The notes beneath the pieces were generated by a model. It saw only the letters and a program-made list of their open reading frames with translations, did not search any database and was not told the origin of the DNA. Positions 7,596 through 15,184 of a stretch of DNA of 40,344 nt are shown here, in pieces. A program made the position numbers and the translations under genes. This DNA is from an uncultured Bacteroides sp. (GTDB taxonomy: Bacteria; Bacteroidota; Bacteroidia; Bacteroidales; Bacteroidaceae). The stretch is taken from contig CALUJC010000032.1 of the NCBI GenBank assembly GCA_944320865.1, positions 1-40,344 of the forward strand, written 5' to 3'. Position 1 is the stretch's first letter; each line of letters starts with the position of its first letter.

Positions 7596-10500
7596 ATGAA
7601 GAAGCTTTTATCAGTTTTATTTATGTTGAGCTTTACCTTTGCTGCTGTATGGGCACAGAACATACAGATAAAAGGTACGGTGGTAAGCGGCACGGACAAC
7701 GAGCCCTTGCCCGGTGTGAATGTGGTGTTGAAAGGCAACACAGGTACGGGAACCATTACCGACATCGACGGTAACTTCCACCTCAGTATTCCTTCCGACG
7801 CAGTGCTTACCGTTTCTTACATTGGTTTCGTGACGCAGGATGTGCCCGTAAACGGACAGACCTTGCTGAAGGTAGTCTTGCAAGAAGACAACGAGACGCT
7901 GGATGAAGTGGTTGTAATTGGTTATGGTGTTCAGAAGAAGAGCGTGGTGACCGCCTCCATCGCTTCGGTTTCTTCAGAAGACCTGGAATTTACTTCGCCT
8001 GTGCGCGTGGACAACGCGTTGAAGGGCTTGGCTGCCGGTGTGCAGGTCAGCACGCAGAACGGTCAGCCGGGTTCGGCCGCCAAGATTCGTATCCGTGGTA
8101 CGGGTACCATCAACGACAGTGACCCGCTTTACATTGTAGACGGTATGCCTATCGGTGGCGGTATCGACAACATCAACCCGGCCGATATCGAGTCTATCGA
8201 AGTGCTGAAGGACGCCGCTTCGGCTGCCGTGTATGGTGCACGTGCCGCCAACGGTGTAGTATTGGTGACTACCAAGAAGGGTGCCATAGGCAAGGCGCGC
8301 GTTACGTATGACTTCTCTTACGGCTGGCAAAGCCCGTGGCGTCAACGTAAGATGCTGAACGCTTCGCAGTATGCCACTTTGATGAACGAGGCTTCGCAGT
8401 ATGCAGGCGAAGGCATCATCTATGAGAATCCCGAAGCCTTGGGCAAGGGCACGAACTGGCAGGATGCCCTGTTCAACGACGGTGCCCCGGTGCAGAACCA
8501 CCAACTGAGCGTGAGCGGCGCTTCGGAGAAGGTGAACTACTACTTCTCGGCCGGCTACTACAACCAGGAGGGTATCATCGGCGGTAACTACGACCGTTCT
8601 AACTACGAGCGTCTGTCTTTCCGCAGCAACACAATGTATACGTTGTTTGACGACACGAAGAAGCGTAACTGGTTGCGCAAGATGACGGTAGGCGTAAACG
8701 TGTCTTACTCGCGCATCAACAGCATCGGCGTGACCGCCGGTAGCTTGACGGGCTCCCCGCTGGGCGACGCCTTGCTGATGGACCCGACGCTGCCCGTTTA
8801 CTTTGAAAGCGAAGACCAGTTGCAGGATTATGACCACTCCATGTATGGCGAACCCATCTACGACCCCAAAACGGGCAAATTGTTCTCCATGCCGAGCACG
8901 AACTTCAACGAACTTGCCAACCCGCTGGCACGTATGGTAGCCCAACCGGGTACGAAGAACAACTCTGACAAGATTATTGCCAACATCACGGCCGAACTGG
9001 GCATCTGGGACAACTTGAAGTACAAGTTCTCTTGGGGTTCCGACCTCGCCTTCTGGGGCGCAGACGGCTGGAGCCATCCTTACTACTTGAATGCCAACAA
9101 CCGTAACGAAAATTCGCAGGTTACCTCTGAAATGAACCGGGGCTATACGTGGCAGATAGAGAACTTGCTGACCTACGACAAGACTTTCGGACAGCATTCA
9201 TTCTCTGTAGTGTTGGGCCAGTCGGCAGAACGCTACACCAGCCGTTCGCTGAAAGGCCAACGTTACGACCTGATTGACTACATTGCCGACAAGGCCAACC
9301 TGAACTTCTGTACCGGTCTGGCATCCGACGGACGCCAGCTGGCATCGGGCGGTCTGGGTGACCCCAACTCTTTGGCTTCTTACTTCGGCCGACTGAGCTA
9401 CAACTTCGCAGAGCGCTACATGTTGCAGGTGACGGTACGCCGTGACGGTTCTTCCCGCTTCGGTTCCAACAACAAGTGGGGTACCTTCCCCTCCGTATCC
9501 GTGGGTTGGAACCTGACCAACGAGCCCTTCATGCAGAAGCGTCCGGAATGGTGGACAAACACCAAGGTTCGTTTCTCTTGGGGTAAGAATGGTAACGAGA
9601 ATATCGGTAACTTCCGCTACACTGCCAACGTGCAGACCAACAACAACTATCCGTTTGGCCATGGCGAGAGCCAGAAGCTGATATTTGGTACGAAACCGAC
9701 CATTACGCCTAACGCCGACCTGCGCTGGGAGGAATCCGAACAGTACGACTTGGGCTTTGACTTCGGCTTCCTGAACAACTCGGTAACTTTCTCTATCGAC
9801 TACTACGTAAAGAAGACCAACGGCATGTTGAAGGAAATGCCTATCCCCTCTTACCTGGGTGAATCCAGTCCTTGGGGTAACGTAGGTTCGATGAAGAACT
9901 CCGGTGTTGAAATGGAACTGGGCTACCGCATCGTACGTCCCGACTGGTCGTTTGGTGCATCGGCCAACTTCAGCTACCTGAAGAATGAGTTGATTGACCT
10001 AGGTAACGCCGATGGTTTTGAAATGAGAGACAACGTGCACATCATCGGTAATGTGTCGCGCGCTGAAAACGGCTATCCTTATCCGTACTTCTACGGTTAC
10101 CTGACAGACGGCATCTTCCAGAACCAACAGCAAATTGACAACTACGTGAACAGCAAGGGCGAACTGCTGCAACCCAATGCACAACCGGGTGACGTAATCT
10201 TTGTGGACCACGATGGCAACGGTGTTATCGACGACAACGATAAGACCATGATTGGTAAGGGAACTCCCGACTGGACGTTTGGTATCAACCTGAACGGCAG
10301 CTACAAGAACTTCGACATCAGCATGCTGATTTCCGGTTCCATCGGCCAGGACATCCTCGACGTAACCCGCCGTCTGGACTGCCGCTATGTGAACCTGCCT
10401 GCCGAGTTCATGGACCGCTGGCACGGTGAAGGCACCAGCAACACGATGCCGCGCTTCGCTTGGAGCAACGACAACGACAACTACCGCATCTCCGACCTCT

Positions 10501-10748
10501 ACGTGAAGAACGGTAACTATGCCCGTATCAAGAACCTGCAAATTGGTTACACCCTGCCTAAGGCTTGGACCAACAAGTTCTTCGTAGACCGCCTGCGCGT
10601 GTACGTGGCTGCTGAAAACCTGCTGACCATCACTCCGTATAAGGGTCTGGATCCTGAACTTGGCGGCGACGAAAGCTCCAACGGTATCGACCGTGGCTAC
10701 TATCCGCAGGCACGCACTTTCATGGTGGGACTTAATCTTGGTTTCTAA
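7596..10748 (+). CDS. SusC-family TonB-dependent outer-membrane receptor
   Basis: 1050 residues. The signal peptide ends at AVWA-Q (residue 20). A carboxypeptidase-regulatory-like domain follows (about 24-97, with GTVVSGTDNEPLPGVNVV). The TonB box region DEVVVIGYG is at about 103-111, then the plug domain (about 115-230, ending VYGARAANGVVLVTTKKG), then a 22-strand beta-barrel ending in the terminal phenylalanine LNLGF. It imports a substrate captured by its SusD partner, powered by TonB-ExbBD. It has a good promoter and is followed after 21 bases by susD. No sigma/anti-sigma pair, hybrid sensor or CAZyme gene adjoins it, so the substrate (glycan, peptide or other) is unknown. Confidence 0.96.
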   Translation: MKKLLSVLFMLSFTFAAVWAQNIQIKGTVVSGTDNEPLPGVNVVLKGNTGTGTITDIDGNFHLSIPSDAVLTVSYIGFVTQDVPVNGQTLLKVVLQEDNETLDEVVVIGYGVQKKSVVTASIASVSSEDLEFTSPVRVDNALKGLAAGVQVSTQNGQPGSAAKIRIRGTGTINDSDPLYIVDGMPIGGGIDNINPADIESIEVLKDAASAAVYGARAANGVVLVTTKKGAIGKARVTYDFSYGWQSPWRQRKMLNASQYATLMNEASQYAGEGIIYENPEALGKGTNWQDALFNDGAPVQNHQLSVSGASEKVNYYFSAGYYNQEGIIGGNYDRSNYERLSFRSNTMYTLFDDTKKRNWLRKMTVGVNVSYSRINSIGVTAGSLTGSPLGDALLMDPTLPVYFESEDQLQDYDHSMYGEPIYDPKTGKLFSMPSTNFNELANPLARMVAQPGTKNNSDKIIANITAELGIWDNLKYKFSWGSDLAFWGADGWSHPYYLNANNRNENSQVTSEMNRGYTWQIENLLTYDKTFGQHSFSVVLGQSAERYTSRSLKGQRYDLIDYIADKANLNFCTGLASDGRQLASGGLGDPNSLASYFGRLSYNFAERYMLQVTVRRDGSSRFGSNNKWGTFPSVSVGWNLTNEPFMQKRPEWWTNTKVRFSWGKNGNENIGNFRYTANVQTNNNYPFGHGESQKLIFGTKPTITPNADLRWEESEQYDLGFDFGFLNNSVTFSIDYYVKKTNGMLKEMPIPSYLGESSPWGNVGSMKNSGVEMELGYRIVRPDWSFGASANFSYLKNELIDLGNADGFEMRDNVHIIGNVSRAENGYPYPYFYGYLTDGIFQNQQQIDNYVNSKGELLQPNAQPGDVIFVDHDGNGVIDDNDKTMIGKGTPDWTFGINLNGSYKNFDISMLISGSIGQDILDVTRRLDCRYVNLPAEFMDRWHGEGTSNTMPRFAWSNDNDNYRISDLYVKNGNYARIKNLQIGYTLPKAWTNKFFVDRLRVYVAAENLLTITPYKGLDPELGGDESSNGIDRGYYPQARTFMVGLNLGF

Positions 10749-10769
10749 TACATTAAAGACAATACAGAT

Positions 10770-12389
10770 ATGAAAAAATACAAATTATACAGTTTAGCCG
10801 CTGCTGCTGCCCTTACCATGGGGCTGACTTCCTGCGGCGAAGATTTCCTGACCGAAGAGCCGGCAAGCAGTCTTCCCATCGACGGATATTACACCACGGA
10901 GGCACGTATCCAAGAATCCATGGTAGCTGCTTACGACCCCTTGCACTGGTACGACTACTTCAGCGGCTATGCACCGTTGAACCTCCTGTGGGATTGCATG
11001 GCCGACGATATTTACGTAGGCGGCAGTAACGTGACCGACCAGGCACAGCTGCACTTGATTTCGCAGTATCAGTCTGACCCGAACAACAGCATCGGCGGTT
11101 TTTGGTCGGCCAACTACTCCGGTATCAACCGCTCTATCCGCTTGATAGACAACGCTACGGCAGCCACCGATATATCAGAGGCAGACAAGAACACGTACAT
11201 TGCCGAAGGCCGTGCACTGCGCGACTGGTACTACCTGGCATTGTGGAAAACGTGGGGCAACATACCTTACTACACAGAAAACCTGACACCGCCCGACTAC
11301 TTTGCCGAGCAAATCAGTGCCGACCAGATATACCAGAATGTTATCACAGACTTGGAAGCCATCATCGCCATGAACGCGCTGCCCATGAAGCAGCCGGACG
11401 AATGGTGCGGACGTATGACGCAGGCCACGGTGTACATGATGTACGCCGACATGGTAATGTACCAGAAGGATGAGAGCCGCTACCAAAAGGCTTACGAGTA
11501 CATGAAGGAGATTATCAACTCCCAGCAGTATGACCTGGTAGCCGGTGCCGACTACGACCAGCTGTTCTCTCATGAAACGGAGTGGACGGATGAGATTATC
11601 TTCGACATCAACTACATTGCTTTGGGCGGCACCCGTACCTGGGGTTCAGCCAATGCCGCCGGTGGTACAGTGCTTCCGGCTTTGATCGGTATCGACGGCT
11701 TGAACTACAATGGCACCAACAAAGGCATCATCTATGGCCCGTATGCCGAGTTCCAGACCGGTGGTTGGGGCTTCAGCACAGTGGCCAAAGAGGCTTACGA
11801 TGCCTTTGAAGAAGGCGATCTGCGCCGCGATATCGCCATCCTGAACATGGACAAGTACATCAAGGACATGGCTGAGCAAGGCGTCACCGTTACCTACGGT
11901 GGCCGTTACCAGAACACAGGCTACTTCCTGCGCAAATACCTGGGCCGCCCGGGCGGCAATGCAGGCTGCACAGGCGACGCCGACTTGAACTGGGACAACA
12001 ACCTGCACATCTACCGCTTTGCCGAGACGCTGCTGAACGCTGCCGAACTGGGTATGAACATCAACCCAAGTGAAGCTCAAGGTTACTTCGACCGCGTACG
12101 CCAACGTGCAGGCTTGGAGCCGCTGCCTCTTAACATTGATAACATCATCGACGAGCGTCGTCGTGAATTCGTTGGCGAAGGCAAGCGTTACTTCGACCTG
12201 GTACGTACAGGAAAGGCTGCCCAAGTGCTGAAAGCCGGCGGCGGCGTACTCTTGGACAAGGAAACCATGACATGGGGCGGTACTGCCATCCCGCAACGCT
12301 CGGCTTGGACGGAAAACAAGAAGTTCCTGCCCATCCCGCAAAGCGAAATCGAAGCTTCGCAAGGCGTTATTGTACAGAATCCGTATTAA
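10770..12389 (+). CDS. SusD/RagB-family surface nutrient-binding lipoprotein
   Basis: 539 residues with a lipoprotein signal, LTSC, and lipidated Cys22 followed by GED, an acidic stretch like the Bacteroidetes surface-export signal. It is an alpha-helical TPR-type protein that caps the SusC barrel and delivers substrate. Typical blocks are ARALRDWYYLALWKTWGNIPY (about 148-168) and, near the C-terminus, the SusD signature with DERRREFVGEGKRYFDLVRTG (about 460-480) and FLPIPQSEI. It is in an operon with the preceding susC and is closed by a terminator 50 bases downstream. Confidence 0.96.
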   Translation: MKKYKLYSLAAAAALTMGLTSCGEDFLTEEPASSLPIDGYYTTEARIQESMVAAYDPLHWYDYFSGYAPLNLLWDCMADDIYVGGSNVTDQAQLHLISQYQSDPNNSIGGFWSANYSGINRSIRLIDNATAATDISEADKNTYIAEGRALRDWYYLALWKTWGNIPYYTENLTPPDYFAEQISADQIYQNVITDLEAIIAMNALPMKQPDEWCGRMTQATVYMMYADMVMYQKDESRYQKAYEYMKEIINSQQYDLVAGADYDQLFSHETEWTDEIIFDINYIALGGTRTWGSANAAGGTVLPALIGIDGLNYNGTNKGIIYGPYAEFQTGGWGFSTVAKEAYDAFEEGDLRRDIAILNMDKYIKDMAEQGVTVTYGGRYQNTGYFLRKYLGRPGGNAGCTGDADLNWDNNLHIYRFAETLLNAAELGMNINPSEAQGYFDRVRQRAGLEPLPLNIDNIIDERRREFVGEGKRYFDLVRTGKAAQVLKAGGGVLLDKETMTWGGTAIPQRSAWTENKKFLPIPQSEIEASQGVIVQNPY

Positions 12390-12440
12390 TAAGACATACA
12401 AACACAGTTCAATAGGTATCTAAACAGGATACACACGCAG

Positions 12441-12478
12441 GAGGGTGGCAACCGTTCAGGGGTTGGCACCCTCTTTTT
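12441..12478 (+). terminator. Intrinsic terminator of the SusC/SusD operon
   Basis: GAGGGTGGCAACC (12441-12453) pairs with GGTTGGCACCCTC (12461-12473) with one mismatch across a 7-base loop, followed by TTTTT. Confidence 0.85.
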
Positions 12479-12633
12479 GTCAAGCCCTCAGCGCGCCAGC
12501 CGTCCTACGCCACCGCGCCGGCCTTGAAACGCTATCACGGCAGCCTTCTTACGCTTGCGCAATAATGCTCCTAAATTCCCATTTATAACACAACCTGAAC
12601 ACGATTGCTTACCATAATTACGGCAAAATGTAG

Positions 12634-12641
12634 TACTTTTG
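12634..12641 (+). promoter_or_regulatory. -7 element for mtnN
   Basis: TACTTTTG, 34 bases upstream of the ATG at 12676. The TTG at 12605-12607 is 26 bases away, too far for a standard -33, so the call rests on the -7 element. Confidence 0.5.
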
Positions 12642-12675
12642 CCCATGAAATCGTTTTTAAACTTATAGAAGTATT

Positions 12676-13378
12676 ATGAAAATAGGCGTAATCAGTGCCA
12701 TGGAGAGCGAGCACCGCCGGCTGGTGGCTTGCTTGGAGGGCGCGCAAGAGGTGCGCAAGGGCATATATACATACGTGTGCGGCAAGTTGGGCGACAATGA
12801 AGCCATCCTTACCCGTTGCGGCATCGGCAAGGTCAATGCCGCCGTAGGTGCCGCCGAACTGGTGAGGTTCTTTGCCCCGGACTGCATAGTGAGTACCGGC
12901 GTGGCGGGGGGAATAGATGCCTCCCTCCGCGTGATGGACGTGGTGGCAGGTGAGCACACGGTTTACCACGACGTGTGGTGTGGCGAGGGCAATGCTTACG
13001 GCCAGGTGCAGGGAATGCCCACCATGTTTGCCGCCCACCCCGTGCTGCTGTCCCATGCCTTGTCCATGGACACCCCCGAGGGGGAAAGCCGCGTGCACGG
13101 AGGACTGATTTGCACGGGCGACCGCTTCATCACCGACCGCACTGCGCTGGACGACATCAAAGCCCACTTTCCCCAAGGGCTGGCCGTGGACATGGAGTCG
13201 GCAGCCATTGCGCAGACCTGCTACCTGTATGGCATTCCTTTCCTCAGCTTCCGCATCATAAGCGACACCCCCGGGGTGGAAGGCCACTGGCAGCAGTACA
13301 CCGACTTTTGGGGTGCCATGGCCGAACACTCTTTCCAGGTGACCCGGGCATTCTTGGCAACGTTGCCGGAGGGGATTC

Positions 13379-13383
<5 letters not shown>
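12676..13383 (+). CDS. mtnN: 5'-Methylthioadenosine/S-adenosylhomocysteine nucleosidase
   Basis: 235 residues. It cleaves adenine from S-adenosylhomocysteine (giving S-ribosylhomocysteine) and from methylthioadenosine in the cytoplasm. Catalytic residues fall exactly where the family has them: Glu12 in AMESEHRR, Glu174 in AVDMESAAIA and Asp197 in RIISDTPG. STGVAGGID (about 73-81) is the conserved ribose/base pocket loop. The next gene, luxS, uses its product, so the pair recycles SAH to homocysteine and yields the AI-2 precursor. The stop codon lies at the edge of a long inverted-repeat array. Confidence 0.95.
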
Positions 13384-13492
<109 letters not shown>

Positions 13493-13503
13493 CAAATATC
13501 ATT

Positions 13504-13989
13504 ATGGAAAAAATACCCAGCTTTACTATCGACCACATCCGCCTGCTGCGTGGCATCTACGTGTCGCGCAAGGATGAAGTGAACGGCGAGACCATCACTA
13601 CTTTCGACATCCGCATGAAGGAGCCCAACCGAGAACCGGCCTTAGGACAAGGCGCACTCCACACCATTGAGCACCTGGCGGCTACCTACCTGCGCAATGC
13701 CCCCCGTTGGAAGGATAAAATCATCTATTGGGGACCTATGGGATGCCTCACCGGCAACTACCTGCTGATGAAAGGCGACCTGCAGCCGCAAGACATCCTC
13801 ACGCTGATGCAGGACACTTTCCGCTTCATTGCCTCCTACGAGGGCGAAGTACCCGGCGCTGCTCCTGCCGATTGCGGAAACTACCTGCTGCACGACCTCC
13901 CCATGGCCAAATGGGAAGCCGCCAAATACCTCCACGAGGTGCTTGAGCAGATGCAGGAAGAAAACATGTGCTATCCTTCGAAGGAGTAG
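13504..13989 (+). CDS. luxS: S-ribosylhomocysteine lyase (AI-2 synthase)
   Basis: 161 residues, typical for LuxS. It splits S-ribosylhomocysteine into homocysteine and DPD, which cyclises to autoinducer-2. Metal ligands are visible: His53 and His57 in ALHTIEHLAA and Cys124 in ADCGNYLLHDL. Cys81 in GCLTGNY matches the catalytic cysteine. It lies 120 bases after mtnN with a repeat array between, no terminator and no evident separate promoter, so cotranscription with mtnN is likely. The hairpin-forming spacer could reduce luxS expression relative to mtnN. Confidence 0.96.
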   Translation: MEKIPSFTIDHIRLLRGIYVSRKDEVNGETITTFDIRMKEPNREPALGQGALHTIEHLAATYLRNAPRWKDKIIYWGPMGCLTGNYLLMKGDLQPQDILTLMQDTFRFIASYEGEVPGAAPADCGNYLLHDLPMAKWEAAKYLHEVLEQMQEENMCYPSKE

Positions 13990-14048
13990 AAACGCACGAT
14001 TCCAGCCCATGAAGGCTTCGATTAATATGTGTTAATTGTCAGCCAACA

Positions 14049-14080
14049 TTTGTCAGATTTGTAGATATTTCTTATATTTG
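14049..14080 (+). promoter_or_regulatory. Promoter of the winged-helix gene
   Basis: TTTG at 14049-14052, a 20-base spacer and TATATTTG at 14073-14080 match the Bacteroides consensus. The gene starts 44 bases downstream at 14125. Confidence 0.7.
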
Positions 14081-14124
14081 GTTACGATTTAAAGCAAATG
14101 TCTAACCTCTAAAATGTTTTTGTT

Positions 14125-14349
14125 ATGGATGCTCATACTATTGGCGTTAACGCAGGAGTCGTTTGGAGACTTTTAGACAATAACCGGAGGTGGGAGTACA
14201 GTGAACTTAAAGCAGCTTCCGGCTTGTCTGACAGAGATTTGAATGCTGCTATCGGGTGGCTGGCACGTGAAGACAAAATCCAGTTTGAAACAGACAGAAA
14301 AGGGAAAAAGGAATATCTGTTCCTTGAACTGAATGTCTATATCCCTTGA
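14125..14349 (+). CDS. Small winged-helix protein (DUF2582 type)
   Basis: 74 residues forming one winged helix-turn-helix: a helix around NAGVVWRLLDNN, the helix-turn-helix ELKAASGLSDRDLNAAIGWL (about 27-46) and a wing DKIQFETDRKGKKEYLFLEL. It matches the DUF2582 family of short stand-alone wHTH proteins common in Bacteroidetes. DNA binding is expected from the fold, but targets are unknown. It has its own consensus promoter and its own terminator, so it is a single-gene unit. Confidence 0.85.
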   Translation: MDAHTIGVNAGVVWRLLDNNRRWEYSELKAASGLSDRDLNAAIGWLAREDKIQFETDRKGKKEYLFLELNVYIP

Positions 14350-14400
14350 ATAAGGAATTCATTTCAAATGTTTTTTTCGCCTTCTATTCAAGTAAAAATG

Positions 14401-14440
14401 AAAGGTTGTTGTAACATAAGTTGCGGCAACCTTTTGTTTT
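14401..14440. terminator. Terminator after the winged-helix gene, probably bidirectional
   Basis: AAAGGTTGTTGTAAC (14401-14415) pairs with GTTGCGGCAACCTTT (14420-14434), 15 pairs including three G-U, with loop ATAA, followed by T-rich TTTTGTTTTT. On the minus strand it ends near the toxin gene (stop at 14468), and the stem's A-rich 5' flank would give a U-tract in that direction too. Confidence 0.75.
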
Positions 14441-14467
14441 TGCCGCCCAGGTTATTCTTTGCGAAGT

Positions 14468-14737
14468 TCAGAACACTTCGGCGTGGCTGCCTAGGCGAAT
14501 CACCTCTATAACGTCAGATGCCTCATCAATCCAAATGAGTAGAAAATCACTACCTATGTGGCATTCCATGCATCCGGCATATTGCCCTTTTAGCATATGT
14601 GGACGGTAATGTTGAGGTAAAGAAATGTCATGAATAAGCATTTGTATTACCTCATAGAGCGCTTTCATTAAGCGTATGTTATTTCTATAGCGCTTTAAGT
14701 CTTTTTTAGCACTTGTACTATAATGTACCTGCTTCAT
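14468..14737 (-). CDS. YafQ-family type II toxin (mRNA endonuclease)
   Basis: 89 residues from the ATG at 14737, which overlaps the antitoxin stop by one base (TGATG). A TTG one codon earlier is possible. YafQ toxins are RelE-fold ribosome-dependent mRNA interferases. The catalytic set described for E. coli YafQ appears conserved: His47 (RPHMLKG), His60 and Asp64 (ECHIGSDFLLIW) and His85 (RLGSHAEVF). It is coupled to the upstream ribbon-helix-helix antitoxin gene. Chromosomal location with no mobile element seen. Confidence 0.88.
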   Translation of the reverse strand: MKQVHYSTSAKKDLKRYRNNIRLMKALYEVIQMLIHDISLPQHYRPHMLKGQYAGCMECHIGSDFLLIWIDEASDVIEVIRLGSHAEVF

Positions 14738-14997
14738 CAATCGATAGCATTAATGGAATTCATAAAGGCTTCGAAACTACCGGTGTTTAAGGTCCCGGCA
14801 TATTCACCTCGGCGCGCCTCCTCAATAGCCGCCATTGTTTCCGGGTTGGGCTGGCGGGTGTCCAATGCCTCGGAAAGTATTACCTCCACTAGGTTATTCA
14901 AGCTACGGTTCTCACGGCGGGCCTCTATGCGAAGCCGTTCCACCAAGTCTGTGCGAAGGCGGAAAGCCGTCTGCTTACGTTCAACGGTTGTTGCCAT
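14737..14997 (-). CDS. RelB/DinJ-like ribbon-helix-helix antitoxin
   Basis: 86 residues. The N-terminal half (about 6-48, KQTAFRLRTDLVERLRIEAR then SLNNLVEVILSEAL) reads as a ribbon-helix-helix DNA-binding dimerisation unit. The C-terminal half (NPETMAAIEEARRGEYAGTL) would wrap the toxin. The antitoxin-first order, the translational coupling (TGATG) and a consensus promoter at 15025-15055 fit an autoregulated toxin-antitoxin operon. The partner toxin is of YafQ type. Confidence 0.85.
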   Translation of the reverse strand: MATTVERKQTAFRLRTDLVERLRIEARRENRSLNNLVEVILSEALDTRQPNPETMAAIEEARRGEYAGTLNTGSFEAFMNSINAID

Positions 14998-15024
14998 AAA
15001 TTATACGGATTAGAGTTGTGTTAG

Positions 15025-15055
15025 CAAAAGTATAACAAAGATATCACATTTCCAA
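15025..15055 (-). promoter_or_regulatory. Promoter of the toxin-antitoxin operon
   Basis: On the minus strand TTG (15053-15055), a 20-base spacer and TACTTTTG (15025-15032) match the Bacteroides consensus, 28 bases before the antitoxin ATG. A second -7 candidate, TATCTTTG, lies at 15036-15043 within the spacer. Confidence 0.65.
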
Positions 15056-15146
15056 GTAGAAGAGAGGAATTTGAGGCGATAAACGGTTTTACGTTAAAAA
15101 GGCAAATTTAAACGGGCTCTTATTTCCTATTGCGTGCGGTTTCTCC

Positions 15147-15154
15147 TATCTTTG
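15147..15154 (+). promoter_or_regulatory. -7 element for the yfhO-family gene, deciding its start
   Basis: TATCTTTG at 15147-15154 would start transcription near 15160, downstream of the first in-frame ATG (15134). This favours the ATG at 15185 as the real start. Confidence 0.6.
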
Positions 15155-15184
15155 CGCAGAAATTCTTATACGACAGTTTACGCC

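Noticed and set aside
859-12389. GH31 gene plus SusC/SusD as one polysaccharide utilisation locus
   Set aside because: They are on opposite strands and separated by a phosphatase, a kinase, an M16 protease and 4.4 kb. Nothing in the sequence links them.
12482-12600. Short minus-strand frame with basic residues between susD and mtnN
   Set aside because: Fewer than 30 codons, no start in a good context and no similarity recognised.
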